Positions 27,049-37,077 are shown, numbered from the stretch's first letter. The stretch: DNA of 38,625 nt from Chloroflexota bacterium (GCA_005882775.1 VBDY01000127.1:1-38625); one strand, 5' to 3'. Notes: a model not told the origin generated them from the letters alone. Made by a program: numbers and translations.

Positions 27049-28659
27049 ATGGCGAAACAACTCGCATATGACTCGGACGCCCGGCAGGCGCTCAAGCGAG
27101 GCGTCGACAAGGTGGCTGACGCCGTACGAATTACGATCGGCCCCAAGGGCCGCAACGTCGTGCTCGACAAGAAGTTCGGCTCCCCCACCATCACGAACGA
27201 CGGGGTCACCATCGCCAAGGAGATCGAGCTGGAGGATCCCTTCGAAAACATGGGCGCCCAACTGGTCAAGGAAGTGGCGAGCAAGACCAACGACATCGCG
27301 GGCGACGGCACCACCACCTCGGTCGTGCTGGCCGCTGCCATCATCGGTGATGGACTTCGCAACGTCACCGCCGGCGCCAACCCGATGTTGCTGAAATCCG
27401 GTATCCAGAAAGCCGTAGATGAGGTAGTCAAGGCGATCAAGGAACAGTCAGTCCAGATCTCTGATCGCGAGAAGATCGCCCAGGTCGCCTCGATCTCGGC
27501 CGCCGACCCGGCGATCGGCGAGAAGGTTGCCGACGCGATGGAGAAGGTCGGAAAGGACGGTGTGATCACGGTTGAGGAGTCGAAGGGCATCGAAGACGAG
27601 CTGAAGCTCGTAGACGGGATGCAGTTCGACAAGGGCTACATCTCCGCGTACATGGTCACAGACACCACCCGGATGGAAGCGACCATCGAGGATCCCTACA
27701 TCCTGATCACCGAGAAGAAGATCTCTGCCGTGGCAGACCTGCTTCCCGTGCTCGAAAAGGTCGTGCAGAGCGGCCGGCCGCTGCTGATCATCGCCGAGGA
27801 CGTCGAGGGCGAGGCTCTCGCTACCCTGATCGTCAACAAGCTGCGCGGCACATTCACCGCGGTCGCCGTCAAGGCGCCCGGCTTCGGCGATCGCCGCAAG
27901 GCCATGCTTCAGGACATCGCGATCCTGACCGGCGGCCAGGTGATCTCGGAAGAGCTCGGCCTCAAGCTGGACGCGGTCCGGCTCGACCAGCTGGGCAAGG
28001 CCCGGAAGGTGAACATCACGAAAGACGACACGACGATCGTCGAGGGCGGAGGCAAGCAGGATGACATCAAAGGCCGGATCAACCAGATCAAGGCCGAGAT
28101 CGAGAAGAGCACCTCCGACTGGGACAAGGAGAAGCTTCAGGAGCGGCTGGCCAAGCTCGCCGGAGGCGTCGCCGTGATCAAAGTTGGCGCAGCGACCGAG
28201 ACCGAGCTTAAGGAGAAGAAGCACCGGATGGAGGATGCCGTGTCGGCCACCCGGGCCGCCGTCGAGGAAGGGATCGTTCCGGGAGGCGGCGCGGTACTGG
28301 TTCACTCCATCAAGGCGCTCGACAAGCTCAAGCTCGAGGGCGACGAAGCCACCGGGCTCCAGCTCGTGCGGCGGGCGCTAGAAGAGCCCCTTCGCCAGAT
28401 CGTGAACAACGGCGGCTGGGAAGGCTCGGTGGTGGTCGAGAAGGTCAAGAGCCTCGCCAGGGGCATGGGCTTCGACGCCAACAAGGGTGAATACGTCGAC
28501 ATGGTCAAGGCGGGGATCATCGACCCCACCAAGGTGACCCGGTCGGCGCTGCAGAACGCGGCGAGCATCGCTGCCATGCTGCTGACCACCGAAGCGCTCG
28601 TCTCCGATATCCCGGAGAAGAAGGCGCCAGCGCCGGCGCCGTCGATGCCGGACTACTAG
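27049..28659 (+). CDS. groEL: 60 kDa chaperonin GroEL
   Basis: [61 protein letters not shown]...[21 protein letters not shown]. Confidence 0.98.
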   Translation: MAKQLAYDSDARQALKRGVDKVADAVRITIGPKGRNVVLDKKFGSPTITNDGVTIAKEIELEDPFENMGAQLVKEVASKTNDIAGDGTTTSVVLAAAIIGDGLRNVTAGANPMLLKSGIQKAVDEVVKAIKEQSVQISDREKIAQVASISAADPAIGEKVADAMEKVGKDGVITVEESKGIEDELKLVDGMQFDKGYISAYMVTDTTRMEATIEDPYILITEKKISAVADLLPVLEKVVQSGRPLLIIAEDVEGEALATLIVNKLRGTFTAVAVKAPGFGDRRKAMLQDIAILTGGQVISEELGLKLDAVRLDQLGKARKVNITKDDTTIVEGGGKQDDIKGRINQIKAEIEKSTSDWDKEKLQERLAKLAGGVAVIKVGAATETELKEKKHRMEDAVSATRAAVEEGIVPGGGAVLVHSIKALDKLKLEGDEATGLQLVRRALEEPLRQIVNNGGWEGSVVVEKVKSLARGMGFDANKGEYVDMVKAGIIDPTKVTRSALQNAASIAAMLLTTEALVSDIPEKKAPAPAPSMPDY

Positions 28660-28675
28660 GCCGAAACAGCCGAGA

Positions 28676-28708
28676 GAAGCCGCCCCGCCGGGCGGCTTCT
28701 TCTTTATT
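28676..28708 (+). terminator. Intrinsic terminator after groEL
   Basis: GAAGCCGCCC-CGCC-GGGCGGCTTC (perfect 10-bp stem) followed by TTCTTTATT. Confidence 0.88.
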
Positions 28709-28734
28709 CACCGGAAGCGCTTACGATTGCCGAG

Positions 28735-29487
28735 GTGCTCACACCCAGCGGGATAGTCACGCTGCTGACCGACTTCGGGACCGAGGACGCCTACGTCGCC
28801 GCGATGAAAGGCGCCATCCTGACGGCGAACCCGAGGGCGAACATCGTGGACGTCAGCCACGCAGTCAGCGCCTTCGCCATCGCCCAGGCGGCTTATCTCC
28901 TGGATAGCGCCTGGCACTCGTTTCCGGCCGGGACGGTGCACCTGGTGGTGGTCGACCCGGGGGTCGGCGGGATCCGCAGAGGCCTCGCATTCCTGTCCGC
29001 CGACCATTACTACGTGGGACCCGACAACGGGGTCTTCAGCTTCATCGGCGAACCGCCAAGCCGGGCTGTCGAGCTGGCAGCTGGCGGGCATGCCAGCGCC
29101 ACCTTTCACGGCCGGGATGTCTTCGGCCCGGCCGCCGGACGAGTCTCCGGCGGTACGCCCCTCAAGGAGCTCGGCCGGATATCCAATCACGCCCTGGTGC
29201 GCCTGCCGGAAATAGCGGCGGTAAAGGTCGGGGAAGCCTGGCAGACCCTCGTCCTGCATTGCGACCATTTCGGCAACGTCGTCACCAACCTTCCTCCCCG
29301 AACCGTCAAGAGCCTGCGGGCCGTGAATGGCACCCGGCTGCGGCCGGTGCGGACCTACGAGGAGGGAGAGCCGAACGAGTTGCTGGCCCTCCTTGGGAGC
29401 AGCGGTCGGGTGGAGTTTGCGGTGCGAGAAGCGTCGGCGGCCAACCGGCTGCGGGTAAAGCCAGGGGAAACGCTGCTGGTCACGTGA
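28735..29487 (+). CDS. SAM hydroxide adenosyltransferase (DUF62 / SAM-dependent chlorinase-fluorinase family)
   Basis: VTLLTDFGTEDAYVAAMKGAILTANP, HLVVVDPGVGG, FHGRDVFGPAAGRV, CDHFGNVVTNLP. Confidence 0.9.
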   Translation: MLTPSGIVTLLTDFGTEDAYVAAMKGAILTANPRANIVDVSHAVSAFAIAQAAYLLDSAWHSFPAGTVHLVVVDPGVGGIRRGLAFLSADHYYVGPDNGVFSFIGEPPSRAVELAAGGHASATFHGRDVFGPAAGRVSGGTPLKELGRISNHALVRLPEIAAVKVGEAWQTLVLHCDHFGNVVTNLPPRTVKSLRAVNGTRLRPVRTYEEGEPNELLALLGSSGRVEFAVREASAANRLRVKPGETLLVT

Positions 29488-30203
29488 CCTTTCCCAGGGT
29501 CCCGGTTGGCGCGGTACCGACGGCGACGGCAGCTGGCATGCGCCAGGCAGACGCGGAGGCGGTAACCCGATTCGGCGTCGAGCCGATCCAGCTGATGGAG
29601 GCGGCCGGTCTCCAAACCGCTCGACTGGTTGCCTCCCTGTTTGGAGGCGTCGATGGAAAACGGATTGCCGTCGTCAGCGGCTCGGGAAACAATGGCGGCG
29701 ACGCCATGGTGAGCGCCCGCTACCTCCGGCAGCGCGGCGCCCGGGTAAGGGTCGTCGGGATACAGCCCAGCAGCGAAACCTCGCTATCCGCCCGTCATCT
29801 GCGCACAGTCCAGTCGCTCGGCATCGACTGGACGGACGCCCGAGCCGCGCCGATCGAGCTGGATGCGGACGTTATCATCGACGGGCTTCTAGGTACGGGC
29901 GTACGCCTGCCCCTACGACCCCTGGAAGCGAGGCTGATCGAGGCCATCAACCGGGCGAGTGCTCCGGTCGTAGCCATCGACATACCGTCGGGCCTGGAAG
30001 CGGATACCGGCGCCGGAGCGGACCATTGCGTCAAGGCCAGCTTCACCGTGACCCTGGGTCTGCCCAAGCCGGGCCTGCTCGGCAGCAAGGCTGCTGGACG
30101 AGTCTTCCTGGCCGATATCGGGCTTCCCGCGGACCTTTTCAGAGATGATCAGGCTGCAATTCGCGCCATATTCGCCCTGGGAGACCTGGTCGAATTGGTG
30201 TAG
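29484..30203 (+). CDS. nnrE: NAD(P)H-hydrate epimerase (YjeF N-terminal domain only)
   Basis: GMRQADAEAVTRFGVEPIQLMEAAG, VVSGSGNNGGDAMVSARYL, DVIIDGLLGTGVRLPLR, DIPSGLEADTG; GTGA overlap with the upstream gene. Confidence 0.88.
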   Translation: MTFPRVPVGAVPTATAAGMRQADAEAVTRFGVEPIQLMEAAGLQTARLVASLFGGVDGKRIAVVSGSGNNGGDAMVSARYLRQRGARVRVVGIQPSSETSLSARHLRTVQSLGIDWTDARAAPIELDADVIIDGLLGTGVRLPLRPLEARLIEAINRASAPVVAIDIPSGLEADTGAGADHCVKASFTVTLGLPKPGLLGSKAAGRVFLADIGLPADLFRDDQAAIRAIFALGDLVELV

Positions 30204-30233
30204 ACTGCACGCGTCTAAGCCGACGTTGCAGTA

Positions 30234-30761
30234 ATGGATCAGGTTCACGTCCAGGCACCGGCCGGTCGCTCGCGTGCGCACACGCTGGAGCGCGAGTTCT
30301 ACGCTGATTTTCCCCTCCTGGTGAACTACGTGGCTCGCCTGACCGACAGCATGGACCATGCTCCCGGCATCGCTTGCGAAGCCATGCGTCTCGCTTTCCA
30401 CGATCCGCGCTCGCACGCAAACCAGGCCTTCCCCCGGGCGGAGATCTATCGGATCGCGACCGAGCTGAGCCGTCGGTCGCTCAAGCCCCGCAGGTGGTTT
30501 CGGCGCCGGCGGTCGACCGGCGTGGTACTGGAGGGCTTTCCCCGGCAGGAGGCGAGCCGCGCCCTGCGCAAAGACACGATTCAGCGAGCCCTGGCGGCCA
30601 TGCCGCTCGACGCCCGGGCGGCCGTCCTGCTCCGGGATTTTGTCCGACTCTCCTATGAGGAGCTTTCGGAGGTCCTCGACATTCCCGTTCGCAAGCTGGT
30701 GCACACGCTCGACCGTAGCCGCGCCGAGCTGGGGGAGATTTATGACTACATCAAGTTCTGA
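30234..30761 (+). CDS. Divergent ECF-like sigma factor
   Basis: Region-4-like LAAMPLDARAAVLLRDFVRLSYEELSEVLDIPVRKLVHTLDRSRAELGEIYDYI; region 2 poorly conserved. Confidence 0.72.
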   Translation: MDQVHVQAPAGRSRAHTLEREFYADFPLLVNYVARLTDSMDHAPGIACEAMRLAFHDPRSHANQAFPRAEIYRIATELSRRSLKPRRWFRRRRSTGVVLEGFPRQEASRALRKDTIQRALAAMPLDARAAVLLRDFVRLSYEELSEVLDIPVRKLVHTLDRSRAELGEIYDYIKF

Positions 30762-32106
30762 GCGAAACAGATGCACCCGGATCTCACCCAGTGCGGTGCT
30801 GGACGACCAGCTGCAGGGGAAAGAGCTCGAGTGGGCCCGCGACCATCTGCTTCGGTGCGATGCCTGCCGGCAGCGAGTCGAAGAATTTCGCGAGATGCTG
30901 CTGCGAGTCGGCCGGCTCCCCAGCACGCCCCTCGCGGGCCCCGCCATTGACCAGGCCTATGCAATTGCCGTCCCGGAAAACGTTCGCGAGATATCCGTGG
31001 TGCGCCCGTACGATTTCCGGCCACCGCCGGTTGAGACCGAAGTCTCTGGGACCACCATGATGGAGATCCCGGTCCAGCCACCACCGTATGAACCCGCCAA
31101 CGTGGCCGAGGTGCCGGATCCGCTGAGCGAGCTCGAGCGCGAAATCTTCCGCGACAGCCCGTGGGAGGAGCGGCCGGTGGCATTGCCTGCGATCCACCCG
31201 ATGCGGGGCTACCGCGACGAGCCTGCCGGCGCCCTATTTGCAGAAGAGCCTGCGATTGAGTCGCTTGTCAATGAGCCTGAGCTGGACCAGGCACCGACCG
31301 CAGCGATACCCGAGATGCTCGCCGGTCCCGTCAAGGAGGTCCCCGTCGACTCGCACCAGCCGGCGCCGCCGCCTCCGCCCGTCGAACAACCCGTCCTTGA
31401 ATGGTCACCCGATGTGCAGGCCGAACCGCTTGCGTCCGAATACCCGCCTCTCGTCGAAGCGCCGGCGGCCAACCAGGACCTCGAGGCAGCCGCCGAGCTT
31501 CCTGAGACGACCCGAGCAGCTCCACCCCCGCGATCCGACAACGTGATGCGGATCGCGGTGGGGCTGGGAGCGGCCGCCTGTGTCCTGCTGGCGGCCGTGC
31601 TTTACGAGAGTGGGGGTCTCTTGAAAACCTCAGGGGTCAGGACGGCGGCCACCGGGGCGGCGCGCGCGTCGGCATCGGCCTCGGCCACCCCCAGGCTCAC
31701 ACCGAGTACCAGCCCATCGGCAATCCCGTCAATCGCGGCCGCGGTGGTTGCGCGGGTCGGGGACGGCGCGACCGGGGACACCGTGGTCCGGCTGCGGCCG
31801 GGCAGCGCCCTCGCGACGTTCACTCGGCTGGTTTTCGACCTGTCCGGGAGCGGATTGCCCGCCATCGTGGTCACTCGCCCCGATGACCTCCACCTGGTGG
31901 TTACCTTCCGGAACACGACCGGCGCGAGTGTTCCGTTAAGCGGGGTCCACAGTATCCAGGTGGCCGCTGTCGAGCACGCGGTCCAGGCGGGAGCCGACCT
32001 GATGATCACCATCGATCTCAAACGCACCGTGCGCCCGGTGGTTTTCACCATGACGCCGTCTGGCGGGCACCCCTTTCGCCTGGTGCTCGACCTGTACAGC
32101 AGCTAG
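30742..32106 (+). CDS. Zinc-finger anti-sigma protein with TM and C-terminal AMIN-like domain
   Basis: ELEWARDHLLRCDACRQRVEEFREML (HxxxCxxC); TM IAVGLGAAACVLLAAVLY; C-terminal RLVFDLSGSGLPAIVV...LHLVVTFRNTTG...FRLVLDLYSS resembling AMIN; overlaps the sigma gene by 20 nt. Confidence 0.72.
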   Translation: MTTSSSERNRCTRISPSAVLDDQLQGKELEWARDHLLRCDACRQRVEEFREMLLRVGRLPSTPLAGPAIDQAYAIAVPENVREISVVRPYDFRPPPVETEVSGTTMMEIPVQPPPYEPANVAEVPDPLSELEREIFRDSPWEERPVALPAIHPMRGYRDEPAGALFAEEPAIESLVNEPELDQAPTAAIPEMLAGPVKEVPVDSHQPAPPPPPVEQPVLEWSPDVQAEPLASEYPPLVEAPAANQDLEAAAELPETTRAAPPPRSDNVMRIAVGLGAAACVLLAAVLYESGGLLKTSGVRTAATGAARASASASATPRLTPSTSPSAIPSIAAAVVARVGDGATGDTVVRLRPGSALATFTRLVFDLSGSGLPAIVVTRPDDLHLVVTFRNTTGASVPLSGVHSIQVAAVEHAVQAGADLMITIDLKRTVRPVVFTMTPSGGHPFRLVLDLYSS

Positions 32107-32111
32107 GTTTA

Positions 32112-32132
32112 CCGGCGCGCATCACGCGCTGG
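32112..32132. terminator. Possible bidirectional hairpin between convergent genes
   Basis: CCGGCGCG-CATCA-CGCGCTGG (8 bp with one G-U); no clear T-tract. Confidence 0.35.
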
Positions 32133-32137
32133 CCAGG

Positions 32138-33799
32138 TCAGACGGCGGCCGGCGCGGCCTGGGGGGCAGCCTGGGCGAAGTGCTTCCGCCTCACGATCAG
32201 GCCGGTCAATAGCGCCCCCAAAATCATCAACCCGATCGGCACCGCGAGCGCGGGGCGCATGGCGTTCAGGTAGGCGGTGCCAAAGACCTGATGGGCCACC
32301 TGGTGAACCTGGGCAGCCGCCTGGGGCGGGATATTCGCGGGTAGGTTGACACCAGACTCTCCTCTCCCCACCTCCAGCGGACCGCTGGCAGCCTGGGCGA
32401 TTCCGGTGACGAATTGGGATCGGAACGGAGCCGGCAGGTCTACCGACTGAGCCTGGGCCTGGCTGACCAGCTCGCTGGCAAGCCGGTTCTGCAGGATGGC
32501 GCCGACGATGGCACTACCGATGACCCCGCCGAGCTGCCGGATCGTGTTCAAAACCCCCGATGCCGCTCCCGCCAGGCGTGGATCGACCCGACGCATGGTC
32601 ACCGTTGTCATGGGCGCAAAAGTACAGCCCAGGCCGAGCCCCGCCACGATGAACGGCAGGGTGAAGGTCAGGGCATCGGCATTGAGTGATGCGGTCCAGA
32701 TCACCAGGCCCATACCCAACGCGAATAGCGTCAGGCCGCCCATCAGGATGTACTTTCCCCCGAACCGGTCCGTGGCACGGCCGGAGAAGGGCGCCACCAC
32801 CATGGAGGTCAGGGACATGGGCGCGAACGTCAGGCCGGCCTTGAGAGCGGTGAAGCCCAGGACTGATTGGAGAAAGATGCTAAGAGGCAGGAAAAGGCCG
32901 AGCATGCCAAAGGAGACAATGGCCGCGATCGCGTTTCCGATGGCGAAGTTGCGATCCCGGAACAGGCTGAACGGGACCAGCGGCTGCGCCTGACCGCGCT
33001 GCCAGAGGAGGAATAGACCAAAAAACAGAGCGCTGGCGACAAACAAGCCCGGGATGCTGATCAGTCCCCAGTGGCCCCCAGCCGTGTCGAAGGTGGCGGT
33101 TTCGGCAATCGGCCCCCAGTGATATCTCTGCCCTTCGATCAGGCCGAAGGTGAGGGCGAAGAGGGAAGCGGTGGCCAGCACCACGCCCACCGGGTCCATG
33201 TTCAGCTTCCGGCCGAACCGGATATCGGGAAGCAGCCAAACACCGAGGACGAGGGTGACGATGCCCACCGGGACGTTGACCCAGAAAATCGCCTGCCAGT
33301 TGAAGTTGGTGACCAGAAAACCGCCCAGGGTTGGACCGGTCACCGATGCAACCCCGGCCACGGCCCCCCAGACGCCAAAGGCTGCACCTCTTCGGTTGGG
33401 AGCAAAGATGTTGGTCAGGATGGTGAGGGTCTGGGGGGTCAAGATCGCGCCTCCGGCGCCCTGGACCGCCCGGGCTGCGATCAGCTGGCCGGGGTTCTGG
33501 GCCACACTGCACGCGATCGACGCTCCCGTAAACACCACCAGGCCGATCAAGAAGAGGTTTTTCGGTCCGTACATGTCGCCCAACCGCCCGGCAGTGATCA
33601 GGAGAACCGCGTAGACCAGGATGTAGGCGTTCAGCACCCAGAGGATTTCGTCGAGGCCGGCGCGCAGGCTGGCGATGATGCTGGGGATCCCGACGTTGAC
33701 GATGGTCAGGTCGAGCAGGATCATGAAAAAGCCAAGGCAGAGGACCAGCAGGATGATCCATGGGCTGCGCTCGGTCTTGACGGCCGCGGTCATCGCCAT
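32138..33799 (-). CDS. MFS transporter, DHA2 (EmrB/QacA) family
   Basis: LDLTIVNVGIPSI, VYAVLLITAGRLGDMYGPKNLFLIGL, many TM segments; start refined to MAMTAAVKTERSPW. Confidence 0.9.
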   Translation of the reverse strand: MAMTAAVKTERSPWIILLVLCLGFFMILLDLTIVNVGIPSIIASLRAGLDEILWVLNAYILVYAVLLITAGRLGDMYGPKNLFLIGLVVFTGASIACSVAQNPGQLIAARAVQGAGGAILTPQTLTILTNIFAPNRRGAAFGVWGAVAGVASVTGPTLGGFLVTNFNWQAIFWVNVPVGIVTLVLGVWLLPDIRFGRKLNMDPVGVVLATASLFALTFGLIEGQRYHWGPIAETATFDTAGGHWGLISIPGLFVASALFFGLFLLWQRGQAQPLVPFSLFRDRNFAIGNAIAAIVSFGMLGLFLPLSIFLQSVLGFTALKAGLTFAPMSLTSMVVAPFSGRATDRFGGKYILMGGLTLFALGMGLVIWTASLNADALTFTLPFIVAGLGLGCTFAPMTTVTMRRVDPRLAGAASGVLNTIRQLGGVIGSAIVGAILQNRLASELVSQAQAQSVDLPAPFRSQFVTGIAQAASGPLEVGRGESGVNLPANIPPQAAAQVHQVAHQVFGTAYLNAMRPALAVPIGLMILGALLTGLIVRRKHFAQAAPQAAPAAV

Positions 33800-33812
33800 A
33801 CTGAAACCCAGT

Positions 33813-34199
33813 CTAGGAAATCGAGCTTCGTGGCTCCAGCCGAAGCGTTGCAGCGAGGACTTCGGGTCGCACGATCGCAAACAGATGCGGACCCTCCCTC
33901 GCATATTTTTGACGGAACGCTGTGCTCGCACGCTCTATCTCGTCGGCCGACGTAACCGGCACAGCCCGTAGGGAGACACGTTCGCCGGCGACGACAGCCT
34001 CTCCTTCGGGATTTGTCAGCAACTCCCGATACCAGCGGCCTCGCTGGCCCCGGACAGAACGGACGTAGACGCTCGCCCGGTCCTGGCCAACGACCGCCCA
34101 TACCACCGTGCTGTGTACGCGCTCGCCCGGATGCGCCCAGGTCACGATCTCGATCTGGTAGGTGCTGGCGAAACGGTCAAGCAGATCACAGGAAAACAA
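33813..34199 (-). CDS. DUF2255 family protein
   Basis: VWAVVGQDRASVYVRSVRGQRGRWYRELL...RVSLRAVPVTSADEIERASTAFRQKY resembles DUF2255. Confidence 0.72.
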   Translation of the reverse strand: MFSCDLLDRFASTYQIEIVTWAHPGERVHSTVVWAVVGQDRASVYVRSVRGQRGRWYRELLTNPEGEAVVAGERVSLRAVPVTSADEIERASTAFRQKYAREGPHLFAIVRPEVLAATLRLEPRSSIS

Positions 34200-34228
34200 G
34201 CGGGCTTTTTGGACCTGGAGGTCTTGTC

Positions 34229-34525
34229 CTAGCCGCCGGCCATGGCCCCTACGACCAGAATCGGCTCGCTCCCTTTCGCAACGGGCTCGGGTAGCGGGGC
34301 GTCGAGCGATTCATTGGAAAGGTCCTGCTCCAGGGCGAAGAACCTGATGAATGGCCGGCGCTTGAAGGTCACCTGGTCGCGGATGGTGCCACGCAGCATC
34401 GGGTAGCTCGCCTCCAGGGCGTCCAGTACCGAGCGCTGTGTCGGTTGCCCCTGGACGTCGAGCCGCAGCTCGCCGTCCACCTTCGCCAGTTTCCGCAGAT
34501 GCGTAGGCAGCACGACGCGAATCAC
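34229..34525 (-). CDS. MoaD/ThiS-family beta-grasp sulfur-carrier-like protein, C-terminal GG
   Basis: GTG start at 34525: [47 protein letters not shown]...[14 protein letters not shown] overlap with the upstream propeller gene. Confidence 0.82.
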   Translation of the reverse strand: MIRVVLPTHLRKLAKVDGELRLDVQGQPTQRSVLDALEASYPMLRGTIRDQVTFKRRPFIRFFALEQDLSNESLDAPLPEPVAKGSEPILVVGAMAGG

Positions 34526-35637
34526 GCCAGCGTCTGGACCTCCACGGAGAAGACTGCCGGAAGATCTCGAACGATTGGAGACCAGCTGTTCCCGGCATCG
34601 GCCGATGCATAAACCTGGCCACCGCTGGTCCCGAAGTACACGCCGCAGGGGTCGAGCGAGTCGACCGCCATCGCGTCGCGCAGCACGTTGACGAAGCAGT
34701 TGCTCTGGGGCAGGCCCTTGGTCAGTTCCTCCCACTCGTTCCCTCCGGCCCGGCTTCGGTACACGCGAAGCTTCCCGTCGGGTGGGATGTGCTCGGAGTC
34801 GCTCTTGATGGGCACGACGTAGATCGTCTCCGGCTCGTGTGCATGCACGTCGATCGGGAACCCAAAATCCGATGGAAGGTTCCCGCTCACCTCCTGCCAC
34901 GATTCGGCGGCGTCGTTGCTGCGCATCACGTCCCAGTGCTTTTGCATGAAGAGCACGTCTGGACGTGACGGGTGCATGGCAATCCGATGGACGCAGTGGC
35001 CGACTTCGGCGTTCGGGTCAGGAATGCCCTCGGAATGCAGGCCCCGGTTCATGGGACGCCAGGTCTTGCCGCCGTCATCGGTCCTGAAGACGCCCGCCGC
35101 AGAGATGGCGATGAACAACCGGTCAGGATGCTTTGGGTCCTGGAGGATCGTGTGCAAGCACATCCCGCCGGCGCCTGGTGCCCAATTGGGCCCGGTCGGA
35201 TGTTCGCGCAACCCGGCGAGCTCACTCCAGCTCTGGCCGCCGTCGGTGGATTTGAAGAGGGCGGCATCTTCCACGCCGGCGTAGACGGTATCCGGATCGC
35301 TCAGGGATGGTTCCAGGTGCCAGACGCGCTTGAATTCCCAGGGCCGAGGTTTGCCGTCGTACCAGAGGTGGGTGCCCGGTGTCCCTTCGTAGACGAACTT
35401 GTTGCCCACCGGCTCCCAGGTCTTCCCCCCGTCGTTGGAACGCTGGATCAGCTGTCCGAACCAGCCGGTCGTCTGGGATGCGTACAGCCGGTCCGGATCA
35501 GCAGGCGACCCCTTGATGTGGTAAATCTCCCACCCCGTAAAGTGCGGCCCGTCGACCTTCCACTGCTGGCGCTTTGGATCCGATGTCAGGACGAATGCGC
35601 CCTTGTGCGTCCCTACCAGTAACCGTACTCCGCTCAT
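34522..35637 (-). CDS. BNR/Asp-box beta-propeller protein (exo-alpha-sialidase / YCF48-like)
   Basis: Five Asp-box-type motifs: [50 protein letters not shown]. Confidence 0.87.
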   Translation of the reverse strand: MSGVRLLVGTHKGAFVLTSDPKRQQWKVDGPHFTGWEIYHIKGSPADPDRLYASQTTGWFGQLIQRSNDGGKTWEPVGNKFVYEGTPGTHLWYDGKPRPWEFKRVWHLEPSLSDPDTVYAGVEDAALFKSTDGGQSWSELAGLREHPTGPNWAPGAGGMCLHTILQDPKHPDRLFIAISAAGVFRTDDGGKTWRPMNRGLHSEGIPDPNAEVGHCVHRIAMHPSRPDVLFMQKHWDVMRSNDAAESWQEVSGNLPSDFGFPIDVHAHEPETIYVVPIKSDSEHIPPDGKLRVYRSRAGGNEWEELTKGLPQSNCFVNVLRDAMAVDSLDPCGVYFGTSGGQVYASADAGNSWSPIVRDLPAVFSVEVQTLA

Positions 35638-35708
35638 CCCTTACTCCTCCCTGCTCTTCCTGCCTCCACCTGATAGACCGGGTGCCTCTCAGGTATACCA
35701 TTCAGCCC

Positions 35709-36323
35709 GTGGCTGGATTCATATCGCGGGGATTTCTTGGGCGCCGCCGGCCCGCCGAGGTCGAGAACCGGCTTCCCCCCGGACAGTATTTGGTGACCGA
35801 TTTCCCGGTGCTGTCCGCCGGCCCGACGCCGCACACGCCACTCGACCGATGGTCGTTCACGATAGAGGGCCTGGTCCAGTCGCCAGTAACCTGGAGCTGG
35901 GACGAGTTCCAGAAGCTTCCGACCCAGACCGTCACGGTTGACATCAGCTGCGTCACCAAGTGGACCAAGCTCGACACAAAATGGCGCGGTGTCACCTTCG
36001 ACACCCTGCTGCAGGCGGTCCAGGTCGAGCCAACCGCCCACTACGTCATGGCCTACAGCGACGGCGGCTACACCACCAACCTTCCGCTTGATGAGATGGT
36101 CAACGGGCAGGCATTCGTTGCCTATGAGTTTGACGGCAAACCCCTGGCGCCCGAGCACGGCGGACCGGCCCGCCTGGTCGTGCCGCACCTCTACTTCTGG
36201 AAGAGTGCGAAATGGATCCGGGGTCTTCGACTCATGGAGCGCAACGCGCCCGGGTTCTGGGAGTCTCTTGGTTACCACATCCACGGCGATCCGTGGAAGG
36301 AAGAGCGCTACAGCGGAGACTGA
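35709..36323 (+). CDS. Sulfite oxidase-like molybdopterin-dependent oxidoreductase
   Basis: VDISCVTKWTKLDTKWRGVTFDTLL (Mo-ligand Cys), AYSDGGYTTNLPLDE, ARLVVPHLYFWKSAKWIRGLRLM. Confidence 0.9.
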   Translation: MAGFISRGFLGRRRPAEVENRLPPGQYLVTDFPVLSAGPTPHTPLDRWSFTIEGLVQSPVTWSWDEFQKLPTQTVTVDISCVTKWTKLDTKWRGVTFDTLLQAVQVEPTAHYVMAYSDGGYTTNLPLDEMVNGQAFVAYEFDGKPLAPEHGGPARLVVPHLYFWKSAKWIRGLRLMERNAPGFWESLGYHIHGDPWKEERYSGD

Positions 36324-36324
36324 T

Positions 36325-37065
36325 GTGCAGCCCCTTATCGAATGGCAGGCGGGCACGGTCACGGAGATCCGCCCCGAGACGCCTCAGACCAAGAGCTTCA
36401 CACTGGCACTGCCGAAATGGACCGCCCACCGGCCCGGCCAGCACTATGACGTCCGGCTAACAGCTCCGGACGGGTACCAGACGCAACGCAGCTATTCGAT
36501 CGCCTCTGCCCCCGAGCAGGTCGGCGAGCTAGAACTGACCGTGGAACGGATCCCCGACGGGGAGGTCTCGCCCTACCTGCACGACGTCCTGGTCCCCGGC
36601 GACCAGCTCGAGGTACGGGGGCCGATCGGCGGATATTTCGTCTGGGAGGTCGGCCTGGGGGGCCCGCTGCTGCTGGTTGCGGGCGGTTCCGGGATTGTGC
36701 CGTTGATGGCGATGCTGCGCCACCGCGCCGCCCAGCGCGCGACTCTGCCGGCCCGGCTCCTGTACAGCAGCCGGGTGCCGGACGGCGTGATCTACCGAAG
36801 CGAGCTCGTGCAGCTGAGTGATCGTGACCACGCGCTGGAGCTGTTCTTCACCTTCACCCGGCAGGCTCCGGAGGGCTGGACCGGGTACCGGCGGCGGATC
36901 GATGAGGCGATGTTGACCGAGGTGATCAGACCGTTTGAGGAACGCGCTCGGGTCTACGTCTGCGGGCCGACCCTTTTGGTCGAGACGGTGGCGAATGCCC
37001 TGGTTCGGATGGGCCTGCCAACCGAGCTGATTCGCACCGAGCGTTTTGGTCCCACCGGAAGCTGA
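36325..37065 (+). CDS. Ferredoxin-NAD(P)+ reductase-type FAD-binding oxidoreductase
   Basis: RPGQHYDVRLTAPDGYQTQRSYSIASAP (FAD RxYS), VAGGSGIVPLMAMLRHR, VYVCGPTLLVETV; GTG start 36325. Confidence 0.9.
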   Translation: MQPLIEWQAGTVTEIRPETPQTKSFTLALPKWTAHRPGQHYDVRLTAPDGYQTQRSYSIASAPEQVGELELTVERIPDGEVSPYLHDVLVPGDQLEVRGPIGGYFVWEVGLGGPLLLVAGGSGIVPLMAMLRHRAAQRATLPARLLYSSRVPDGVIYRSELVQLSDRDHALELFFTFTRQAPEGWTGYRRRIDEAMLTEVIRPFEERARVYVCGPTLLVETVANALVRMGLPTELIRTERFGPTGS

Positions 37066-37077
37066 GGAGGCACAAAG

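Noticed and set aside
27448-28305. 285-aa minus-strand ORF inside groEL
   Set aside because: Known type of shadow ORF opposite groEL; no support.
29913-30947. 344-aa minus-strand ORF across nnrE, sigma and anti-sigma genes
   Set aside because: Antisense to three motif-supported genes; no recognisable domain.
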